Source of the DNA: Rhodanobacter sp.
GTDB lineage: Bacteria; Pseudomonadota; Gammaproteobacteria; Xanthomonadales; Rhodanobacteraceae
DNA length: 64,000 nt
Reading direction: 5' to 3'
Assembly (NCBI GenBank): GCA_030148505.1
Contig: JASBTI010000043.1
Location: forward strand, 1-64,000
The translations under genes were made by a program, and so were the position numbers. The notes under the pieces are model-generated. The model made no database searches, was not told the DNA's origin, and saw only the letters and a program-made list of their open reading frames with translations. This document shows, piece after piece, positions 55,624 through 63,500 of this stretch; the first letter of the stretch is position 1; the number at the start of each line of letters is the position of its first letter.

Positions 55624-56217
55624 TCATCGTTTCTGCTTTCCCTGACCACGCACGCGAAACGCCAGGCTGATGCGCGGGCCGATCGGCGTGCGTTGCTTGG
55701 GAATCCCGTGGTGGTAGTGCAGCTGTGTCTCCCAGCTCATCACCAGTAAGGTGCCAGGCGCAAGATCCAGCTGCAGTACTCGGCGTGGTGGCTGTTTGGC
55801 GCGTATCGTCATGCGTCGTGTAGCGCCCAGCGAGAGCAGGGCAATGGGATAGCCCCGAACCAGGTCGGCAAGCCTGTCGTTGTGCGGTGCGACGCTGTCG
55901 TGCTGATTCCGGTAGAGATTGAGGCCGATACTGTCGAACGGTGCACCTACCGAAGCCTTCACGATATTCAACGCGTCATGCAGGACAGTCGGCAGAGCTG
56001 CGTCCTCGGCACGAAAATGGGCGCGCAACCGCGGTACCTCGACCTCTCGCTCGTACATGAGTCGGGTGCCGGCTTTCCAAGCGATACGATCGTGCAAATA
56101 CTCAAACCAATGCGCCGCGATATCGGCGCCAAGCAGGTCGGGAATGAGCACGATGCGACCGCTGGCGTCATCCAGCAAGGGCTGCGGACCTTCGCCGAAG
56201 AGGTTCAGCTGAGCCAT
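55624..56217 (-). CDS. AlkB-like 2-oxoglutarate-dependent dioxygenase
   Basis: A 197-residue Fe(II)/2OG dioxygenase of the AlkB/ALKBH2 type, which repairs alkylated bases. The iron ligands are HND in VAPHNDRLADLV and the distal His in LHYHHGIPKQRT; the two arginines that hold 2-oxoglutarate are in IGPRISLAFRV. MYEREVEVPRLRAHF resembles the substrate-binding loop. Location next to ligD-ku gives a small DNA-repair group. Minus strand, convergent with ku. Confidence 0.93.
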   Translation of the reverse strand: MAQLNLFGEGPQPLLDDASGRIVLIPDLLGADIAAHWFEYLHDRIAWKAGTRLMYEREVEVPRLRAHFRAEDAALPTVLHDALNIVKASVGAPFDSIGLNLYRNQHDSVAPHNDRLADLVRGYPIALLSLGATRRMTIRAKQPPRRVLQLDLAPGTLLVMSWETQLHYHHGIPKQRTPIGPRISLAFRVRGQGKQKR

Positions 56218-56416
56218 GACGCGACAACGGCGTGGAGTCGTGACCAGGGGTTTTGGGGGTACTCAATCATTTTGCTGCAGCGGCGTCGGAGCGAGGCTGG
56301 CCCGACATTTCCTGAATGAGGCTTAGGTTGTATAGGTATCGGGAGGTGGTGGTGGTGAAGGAGCCAAACCCTTTGTCGCGGAGACTCTGGTCTAGCGACC
56401 ACGAGATGTCCCTGGG

Positions 56417-56791
56417 TTAGCGCAAATCGGGAAGTGCGCCCAACAGCTCGAGCATAAGCTGCTTCAGTGCCTTCATGTCCAGCGGCTTTGAAATTGTGCG
56501 GATCTGGGGAAACTCCACAGCCAAGCTCCTCAGATCGCCTCCGGACATCACAACGAAAGGTATGCTTCGGTCCAGTAACGCGAGAATCACCGGTCGGGCG
56601 CTCTCACCACGCAACCCCAGGTCTATCAGCGCAACATCGAACTCGCTGGCCTCGATTTCGCTCAGGGCATCGATCAGGTTGAGATCGATCAGTACATCCA
56701 GTCCCATGTTCCGCAGCGTGTCTTCTACCACCATGGCGACAATGGGGTCGTCCTCGACCACCAAGGCACGTCGCTTCGTCTCAAATGTCAT
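56417..56791 (-). CDS. Single-domain response regulator (receiver only)
   Basis: A 124-residue receiver domain: ALVVEDDPIVAMVVEDTL (acidic pocket), phospho-acceptor Asp in VALIDLGLRGESARP, VVMSGG and ISKPLDMKALKQLM with the conserved lysine. No output domain and no kinase gene nearby. It is probably a phosphorelay or general-stress partner. The start MTFETKRRAL is chosen; an upstream in-frame start adds about 20 Cys-containing residues without family fit. Confidence 0.88.
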   Translation of the reverse strand: MTFETKRRALVVEDDPIVAMVVEDTLRNMGLDVLIDLNLIDALSEIEASEFDVALIDLGLRGESARPVILALLDRSIPFVVMSGGDLRSLAVEFPQIRTISKPLDMKALKQLMLELLGALPDLR

Positions 56792-56991
56792 TGTTGAGCC
56801 ATCTCCGACAACCGTTCCCCTGCAGGGACAGTGTATTCCTTCGCCCATGATCATCAAATGGACGGTTCTGTGCGGAGGATGGTCTGGAAGGGGCCATGGA
56901 ACCGGTGCGAGCGTTGGTGACCAGCGACTAGCTGCGTTCAAACATGACCTGGCTAGCGGACCAATTTCAAATTGGCGACGCAGTTAAGTGC

Positions 56992-57582
56992 TCACCGTCC
57001 GGAGGCGAGAACCCTGCTTAGCCAGGGGTTTGCGAGCTCTGCGCCCTTAAAGTCGGCTGGGAACTGCGGACGTAGCTGTCGGTAAGCCTGTAGACAACGT
57101 GACGGGTCCTGCCCGGATTTTTGCGGTGTGGCGGCGCGTTCAATGATGGAGAGGGCAGGCGGCTCATACGCGAGTTTCATGGCTTCCACAGCCGTCGCCT
57201 GCGCATCGGCAAGCGGCTGCTGACTGCAGAAGCCCACCCCTCGTAGAGCGAGTTCGCGGACCTGATAAGGATGCTCGTACGGGGGACTTTCGAACGCGAT
57301 GTCCAGGAACGTCGTGGTGAGAGCCGAGAGCGCCTGCTGCCGTTCGACGTCGAGGAATGGTGTTTCCCAGTAGAAGTGTCCGAAGCCGCCAAGAGTGACC
57401 GCTGCTGCTGTCAGCAAATAGGTCCTCGGCAGGTCAACAAGTTCTGCACCGATGAGGCGCAACGCTCCGGCGACGCAAGCCCCCAAGATCCCCAGGCCTT
57501 GCCAGGGCAAGCCCGCCCACACATCGTGCACCGCCCAGCAGATTCCAGTCACCGTCAATGCCAGCGCTACCTTGAACAACAC
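56992..57582 (-). CDS. Hypothetical membrane protein
   Basis: A 196-residue protein with three N-terminal hydrophobic segments (LALTVTGICWAVHDVWA, LGILGACVAGALRLIG and TYLLTAAAVTLGGFGHF) and a soluble C-terminal part (about residues 85-196) with two cysteines (GFCSQQ and SRCLQAY). No family recognised. It is on the minus strand next to the orphan receiver gene. Confidence 0.65.
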   Translation of the reverse strand: MLFKVALALTVTGICWAVHDVWAGLPWQGLGILGACVAGALRLIGAELVDLPRTYLLTAAAVTLGGFGHFYWETPFLDVERQQALSALTTTFLDIAFESPPYEHPYQVRELALRGVGFCSQQPLADAQATAVEAMKLAYEPPALSIIERAATPQKSGQDPSRCLQAYRQLRPQFPADFKGAELANPWLSRVLASGR

Positions 57583-57954
57583 CCTGTCTCCTGAAGTACG
57601 GAAGATCTATCGGCCGTTCATGGGTGCTTCTGAATGGGTCGGCCATTCTTGGCCAATCTACCCAATCACGGGCACCACGGATAAGGAATTGCTCGCTAGA
57701 CTGATATATTTATACATTATATCAATAGCTTACTAGCTATAGCGGGTGGTTCTTGAGAACCTAGCATAGTGCGGCTGGCTCGTCGGGTTTCGTGGGCCCG
57801 CATGCCGGTACAACCGGCGCATCCGTTTGGACCTTCCCCGATAGGTCCTGGCACCGGAAGCGGATCTACCAACTCGCCGAATGCCTGCTGACGCTCCCAG
57901 CGCGGTGTACCAACGCCGACGGCAAGAACGACAGCTGCGGTTCCAGCGGGAACA
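57583..57954. other. Gene-poor AT-rich spacer left of the repeat site
   Basis: No gene supported. The segment around 57700-57730 is AT-rich and contains GATATATTTATACATTATAT, with the ten-mer TATACATTAT (57711-57720) that recurs in the recombination-like core at 58068 (opposite orientation). The remainder (57780-57950) has an open minus frame that I could not identify and that may be decayed coding DNA. Confidence 0.4.
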
Positions 57955-58194
57955 TGACACGGTTACGTGGGATGACATGGTTAGCTGGTCAGGTGACATG
58001 GTTAAGCGGGTTACGACACGACAACAACAGGGATCCCGCGTCGACAAGGGAGATCCACTATATTTCGCATAATGTATATTATGTAAAATCCTAAAAGATG
58101 ACTGTGCATAGGGTTCAGATATGTCGTAACCCTGTCGTAACCCAGTTAACCATGTCACCGACCCACTTAATCGTGTCACCCAGCTAACCATGTC
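57955..58194. repeat. Two inverted arrays of about 20-bp repeats around a palindromic core
   Basis: Left array, forward orientation: units beginning TGACACGGTTACGTGGG (57955), TGACATGGTTAGCTGG (57973) and TGACATGGTTAAGCGGG (57994). Right array, inverted: units ending TTAACCATGTCA (58133-58157), TTAATCGTGTCA (58158-58178) and CCAGCTAACCATGTC (58180-58194). The outermost pair GACATGGTTAGCTGG / CCAGCTAACCATGTC is a perfect 15-bp inverted repeat, and GGGTTACGACA / TGTCGTAACCC flank the inner side. A palindromic core lies between them. The arrays abut the stop codon of the KfrA/TnpT-like gene. They may be accessory protein-binding sites of a recombination site; solo insertion-sequence ends are the alternative. 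Confidence 0.8.
58068..58083 (+). repeat. Palindromic recombinase core-like site 1
   Basis: CATAAT-GTAT-ATTATG: perfect 6-bp arms and a four-base centre. It shares TAATGTATATTA with site 2 (59222-59235) in the opposite orientation. Its position between the two repeat arrays and the neighbouring tyrosine recombinase gene suggests a crossover site. Confidence 0.55.
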
Positions 58195-58195
58195 G

Positions 58196-59137
58196 CTAAT
58201 TTTCGGTGTTTTTGGTTCCGTGAGGCTGCGACGGGCGTGAACGAGTTCCCGTGCTTTTCCTACGGTCGCGTTTGAGCGCGCCCTTGGCTGATGCCTCTCG
58301 CTTCTGCGCGGGAGCTGAATGTGCTTGGGCCAGCGCCTTTTCCAAAGCAACGACTTGACCTGCGTAACGCGCCTCCCTCTGCTCAACGGCCCGCAACTGT
58401 TCCCGCAGAGAATTTTGGTCTGCCTGGCACATGGCCCGCGCCTCTCGATCCGTCCGTTCGGCGGCCTCGAGGCGCTGCTGCCACTGCTTGGCGTCCTGTC
58501 GTAGCCGATCGACTTCCTGGTGGGCGCGATCTTCCACATTGCGGACATATGCCTCCTGTCGGGCCCGTTCCGTAGCCGCAACCTGATGTTGTTCGGCCAA
58601 CTGGCCGCGCAGCCTCTGAAGCTCGGCGCTCAGCTGATCGCACTGGGCCTGCAGGCGGTCCCGCTGCTGGGCGAGGTCGGCCCGAAGGGCGTGACTGTCC
58701 TGCAGCTGCGCATCCAGGGTGGCGCAGGCGTGTTCGGCCAGATCCTTGGCCGCTTGGGCCTCGGCGCGATCGGTTTCCGCAGCGTCCAGACGGACGGTCC
58801 AATCCTGGCGTTCGGCCGCCAGCGCTTTCCGGTCGGCTTCCAGCGCCGTTCGTTCCTCGGTAAAGCGCTCGGCGATCGCCTGGCTGGCATGCTCGGTGGC
58901 CAGTCGCCACAGCGTCATCATTGCCTGTCCTACGGGTGTCGGTAAATTCGGCAAGGCACTGAGCTCGCGCAAGCGTTCACCCAGTTGGCTGCGCCACACG
59001 TCGAGCATGCGCGTCACCGTATTCGGGGAACCGGTACCGAGCTCGGCGCGCACTTTTTCCACGGTTGGATTCTCGCCGGCACCGAGGATCGCGTCGGCGG
59101 CCGCATTGACCTGCTCTTGGGTGATACCGCGCGGCAT
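58196..59137 (-). CDS. KfrA/TnpT-like DNA-binding coiled-coil protein
   Basis: A 313-residue protein. The N-terminal about 115 residues match the KfrA N-terminal DNA-binding domain (ITQEQVNAAADAILGAGENPTVEKVR, then TGSPNTVTRMLDVWR). The middle (about 100-280) is a long Ala/Glu/Gln-rich coiled coil, and the tail is basic. This layout is shared by plasmid KfrA proteins and by TnpT, the partner of the tyrosine recombinase TnpS in cointegrate resolution of Tn4651-like transposons, where the two genes are divergent as here. AGGAG precedes the start. It probably binds the repeat arrays that begin two bases after its stop codon. Confidence 0.82.
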   Translation of the reverse strand: MPRGITQEQVNAAADAILGAGENPTVEKVRAELGTGSPNTVTRMLDVWRSQLGERLRELSALPNLPTPVGQAMMTLWRLATEHASQAIAERFTEERTALEADRKALAAERQDWTVRLDAAETDRAEAQAAKDLAEHACATLDAQLQDSHALRADLAQQRDRLQAQCDQLSAELQRLRGQLAEQHQVAATERARQEAYVRNVEDRAHQEVDRLRQDAKQWQQRLEAAERTDREARAMCQADQNSLREQLRAVEQREARYAGQVVALEKALAQAHSAPAQKREASAKGALKRDRRKSTGTRSRPSQPHGTKNTEN

Positions 59138-59221
59138 GAAACGGTCTCCTCGATCGGCGCCCTACCCGCTGGGTTTTCTACTGGTGATAAGTGATGATTA
59201 CACTAGTACGCGCCCTATTTC

Positions 59222-59235
59222 GTAATATACATTAC
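59222..59235 (+). repeat. Palindromic recombinase core-like site 2
   Basis: GTAAT-ATAC-ATTAC, five bases before the recombinase ATG. On the minus strand it reads GTAATGTATATTAC, sharing TAATGTATATTA with core site 1, so the two cores are inversely oriented and flank the KfrA/TnpT-like gene. Confidence 0.5.
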
Positions 59236-59240
59236 ATAGT

Positions 59241-60320
59241 ATGAAGCATAAAAACACCATGCCAGCCCTCGCCACACCCGCTGGCGGCTTGGTGCTGCCG
59301 GAACAACTGGCCCAACAAGCGGCTGACGCCGTGCGCGAACTCCTCGCCGAAGCGGCCGCGGCGAACACCACCCGCAGCTACGCCGCCGCCCTGCGCTACT
59401 GGGCCGGCTGGCATCAGGCGCGCTTCGGCGTCGAGCTGACCCTATCGGTGAGCGAGGCCGTGGTGATCCAGTTCCTGGTCGACCACATCCAGCGCAAGAA
59501 CAAGACCGGCCTCGTGAGCGAGCTGCCGCCGGCGATCGACCTGGCGCTGGTGTCCGCCGGTCTCAAGGCTAGGCTCGGACCGCTCAAGCTCGCCACCGTG
59601 GTCCAGCGCGTGGCCGTGCTGTCGACGGCCCACAAGCTCAAACGTCTGACCAATCCGTGCGAGTCGGCCAGCGTGCGGACCTTGCTCAGCCGTGCCCGGC
59701 GCGCCGCGGTGAAACGTGGCGAGCGGCCGACCAAGAAGACCGCAATCACGCGCCCGGAGCTCGAGGCCATGCTGGCGACTTGCGACGACTCGCTGGAAGG
59801 GCTGCGCGATCGCGCCCTGCTCTGCTTCGGCTTCGCCAGCGGTGGACGCCGGCGCAGCGAAATCGCCGCGGCGGACCTGCGCGACCTGCGCAAGATGGGC
59901 GAGGACGGCTACATCTATCGATTGGAGTATTCGAAGACCCAGCAGGCGGGCGTCAAGGCGGATTCGACGCCGGACAAGCCGATCCTCGGGCGCAGCGCGG
60001 AGGCGCTCACGGCCTGGCTGGAGGCGGCCGGGATCAGCGAGGGGGCGATCTTTCGACGCATCTGGAAGGAGCGGGTCGGTCCTGCCCTGCTCCCGGGCTC
60101 GGTGGCCACCATCGTCAAGCGACGGGCCGCCTTGGCCGGGCTGGAGGGGGATTTTGGGGCGCACAGCCTACGCTCGGGTTTTGTCACTGAGGCCGGCAAG
60201 CAAGGCGTGCCGCTGCCGGCCGTGATGGCGATGACCGAGCACCGCTCGGTGGCCGGTGTGATCGGGTATTTTCAGGCTGGTGCGGCAGAAGACAATCCTG
60301 CGGCTCGCTTGCTGAAATAG
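59241..60320 (+). CDS. Tyrosine recombinase/site-specific integrase (TnpS-like)
   Basis: A 359-residue tyrosine recombinase. An N-terminal SAM-like core-binding domain (NTTRSYAAALRYWAGWHQAR) is followed by the catalytic domain with Arg204 (GGRRRSE), a beta-hairpin Lys region (YSKTQQAG), His308-x-x-Arg311 (AHSLRSG), His334 (TEHRS) and the nucleophile Tyr343 (VIGYFQAG). All six catalytic positions appear intact. It is divergent from the KfrA/TnpT-like gene with a 103-base region between that includes core site 2. No transposase gene is in the window. Confidence 0.92.
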   Translation: MKHKNTMPALATPAGGLVLPEQLAQQAADAVRELLAEAAAANTTRSYAAALRYWAGWHQARFGVELTLSVSEAVVIQFLVDHIQRKNKTGLVSELPPAIDLALVSAGLKARLGPLKLATVVQRVAVLSTAHKLKRLTNPCESASVRTLLSRARRAAVKRGERPTKKTAITRPELEAMLATCDDSLEGLRDRALLCFGFASGGRRRSEIAAADLRDLRKMGEDGYIYRLEYSKTQQAGVKADSTPDKPILGRSAEALTAWLEAAGISEGAIFRRIWKERVGPALLPGSVATIVKRRAALAGLEGDFGAHSLRSGFVTEAGKQGVPLPAVMAMTEHRSVAGVIGYFQAGAAEDNPAARLLK

Positions 60321-60464
60321 AAGGCGCTTCCTTGCTACGCGGGGGGGAGTTTGCCTGACTCGTTCCTGATGTTGCTTGGGACGCCGGTGGCGCGAATGCG
60401 GAAGGTGCTCGCGGGGATGGACGGCAGGTTGAGTCAGAATTAGGGCTATTCATTACGCATTTAG

Positions 60465-60487
60465 TGTGTTAGGAGATGCCTAACACA
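60465..60487 (+). promoter_or_regulatory. Inverted-repeat operator upstream of the XRE-STAND gene
   Basis: TGTGTTAGG-AGATG-CCTAACACA: perfect 9-bp arms around five bases, ending 17 bases before the ATG of a protein with an N-terminal XRE helix-turn-helix. The position and symmetry suit an autorepression site for a dimeric XRE repressor. Confidence 0.7.
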
Positions 60488-60504
60488 TTGGCCGAGTGAC
60501 GAAA

Positions 60505-63500
60505 ATGAGCCCAAATCTTGGCACGCTCCTCGCCCAAGCCCGGTTGGAGGCCGGCTACGCCCAGCAAGCTGAATTCGCCGCGGAACTGGGCGTGAAGCAA
60601 CAGACAATCAGTCGCTGGGAACGCGGCCTGTCCCGGCCGCGCGCAGAGCAAATCCCTGAGATTGCCGCAACGCTCGGCATTGATGCCGATGCCCTGAGGC
60701 TCGCGGCAGGCTATACGGCGCCCTCGTCACCTCAGCTCAGCCTCGATCGTCCCTGGCCCGTGGACGCACTCCCGCCGGAGACGTTCGAGCGGTTCTGCAC
60801 CGAGTTTGTCACGTTGCTGCACGGTGACGATGCGCAAGTTCACCCCTATGGCACCCAAGGGCACACCCAGCTCGGGATCGACATCGACGTCGTGCACGCA
60901 GATGGCACGCGAACCACGTATCAGTGCAAGCGGCATGCTTCGTTCGGCCCAAAGAAGGTAGCCACCGCCGTCGCAGCCCAGACGACTCCCGCCAACAGGA
61001 AAGTCATCCTGTTGAGCAGTTCCGCGAGCCCACAGGCGCGGGAAGAGATCAAGAAGCATGCCGGCTGGCAGCTCTGGGACCGGGAAGACATTAGTCGCCG
61101 GGCCCGGCTCAAGCTTGCCAAGCGCGCGCAAATCCAGCTCGTTGACACCTTCTTCGTCGGCCAGCGGATGGCGTTGCTTGGAGAGCCCGAGCTTTCGCCC
61201 TGGCAGACGCCGGAACAATTCTTCGCCGGACAAACGGAACCCGCGCGCGGCTTCTCGCATGGATGGACGTTGCAGGGCCGCGAGAAAGAACTCGATACCC
61301 TCGTCAAGTTCGCAATCAGCACCACGCCCTCTGTTGTGATGCTAGTCGGCAACGGCGGCACAGGGAAATCCCGCCTCTTGAAAGCCTTCTCCGACCGATT
61401 GGCTGCCACTAACCCGCGTCCGTTGATCTACTTCCTGAGCCGCGAACCGCTCAAGATGAAGGACCTGGAGGCGCTCGGATCCAAGCCCAAGTTGCTGGTA
61501 TGCGACGATGCGCATGACCGTGAAGACCTCGCGCTCCTTGCAGACTACGTTGCCAATCCGGGGAATAGGAGTCGCCTGCTCCTGGCGCTCAGGACATACG
61601 GCGTCCAGCACGTCCTGCAGCAGACCCGCGCATTGGGTCTCGCTGAAATCTCTAGGATCGAACTGCAGACACTCCCGAAAGCCGATAGCGAACGGCTGGC
61701 CAAGCAGGCGCTGGAGCATTTTGGCGCGCCGGTGGAGTTTTCATCCCGTCTGGCCTCTTACACACGCGACTGCCCATTGGCCACGGTGATCGCAGCCCAG
61801 ATTCTCGCGAACGACAAATCGCTTCCAGAATTCCTGATTGACGAAGACACCTTCCGCTCTGAGCTCCTCCGTCGTCTTGTCACAAGCACTGTTGAAGGTA
61901 TCAGCTCAAAGCTGGATGCCGAGTCGGTCCATTTGGGCCTCGCTGCGATCGCCCTTCTCCAGCCGATCAAGGAGGATGACCCGAAGCTGCACGACGCCAT
62001 CGCCGCGGTCGCCAGCATCACCACCCACGAGGTCGCCAGGATCCTCAAGAGACTGCGCGAAGCCGGCGTGCTGTACAAGCGAGGTTCCAGCAGTCGGGTC
62101 GTTCCTGACCTTTTGGGGGATTTCATCGTCGAGGAACGCTGCATTTCGGCGACCGGTCAATCCACCGGATTCGCGGCCACTGTCTTCGATGCGACACCAG
62201 ACGCCTATGCGGAGCACATCCTTGTGAACTTCGGGCGTCTGGACTGGCGGAAATCTAATGGCAATACGCGCAACAGCCGTATGCTCGACGAACTCTGGTC
62301 TCGACTCAGGTACCAGGACAAATACGTCAATCCGCATCTCCGGGCGGCCGCGGCAGCGGCCTACTACCAGCCCAGCCAGGCGCTAGCCTTCGTTCGCAGG
62401 ATGCTGCGGGAAGGGCACGTGGACAGGATGCTCGCCGACATCCTCCGGCATGTCGCGTATAGCCACGACCATCTCCCGAAAGCCTGCGAAATACTTTGGG
62501 ATCTTGGCCGCAACGACGACGAGCCACTGAACCAGGAACCATCGCACGGCATTCGAGTACTGACGGAACTGGCGTCGCCCGAGCTCTACAAGCCCTTCGA
62601 CTTCATGGACCAAGTCGTCGATTTCGGCCTGTCGCTGATCCCCTACGATGATAGCTGGACGGGCATCCACAACCCGCTGGAAATACTGTGCGGCGCACTA
62701 GAGACGGAGGGCCATTCCTCCTCGGCCACGCACCGGGCGGTGATGCTGACTCCCTTCATCGTCCAACAGTCCGACGTAGCGGCGATCCGAAAGAAGATCA
62801 TCGATGCCTGCATTACCCTGCTGTCGCACACGGACACCCGCCGTGCTCTTGCTGGTGCGAGGGCGCTTGGAAGCGCGCTGAGAGCGCCGCACGGTCTCCT
62901 GGGCGCCACCGTCCCGAAGAGCATGGTGACCGCGTGGGAGAACGAGTTCGCCGAGACCTTCAAGGTCATTAACGCGGAATTGGATCGCGTTGACGTGGCT
63001 CCCGTCGTGCTTGTCAAACTCGCCGTTTCGACGGGCTGGTACTCCAGGTACGGAACCGGAGAACTGAAGAAGCTGTCAAGGCGGATCGTATCCCGCCTCG
63101 ACACGACGCTCGCCCTTCGCGCGACGCGCCTACTCGTGGACGGATGGGGGCACTTGTCCGATCAGATCGGAAGCGGGCGCTTAGAAGGACACACGAAGGA
63201 GCTCGACACGTTTGCGCAGGAAATTCTGTCGGCTGCCGACGGTCCCGGAGAAGCATATCGATTCGTGGAAGGGCTTCTCCCGGCCGTGCTCCAAGATCAG
63301 GAATCGGCGCCGCATGCATTGATTGACCACATCATCTTCCATTCGGTCGAATTCGCCAGGGCACTTTTGCAACCGGTAGTCCAAGGGAAATCGACTGCCT
63401 CAAGCCGATATGCCGGCAGGGCCTTGGGTAGGCTGTTGCATGACCAGCACGAACTGGCACTGACGATCGTGGAAAATGCCGTCGACACGAGCGACGCCCG

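Noticed and set aside
57955-58194. The repeat arrays as ends of an IS21-type insertion sequence
   Set aside because: Multiple terminal repeats would fit, but no transposase gene or target duplication is visible and the core lies centrally, so I kept a recombination site as the main reading without excluding solo ends.
57733-58581. A minus-strand open frame running through the repeat arrays
   Set aside because: It overlaps the KfrA/TnpT-like gene in another phase and spans the inverted repeats; the sequence has no coding character.
60184-60453. A minus-strand frame at the end of the recombinase gene
   Set aside because: It overlaps the catalytic end of the recombinase and shows only a low-complexity Ser/Pro composition.
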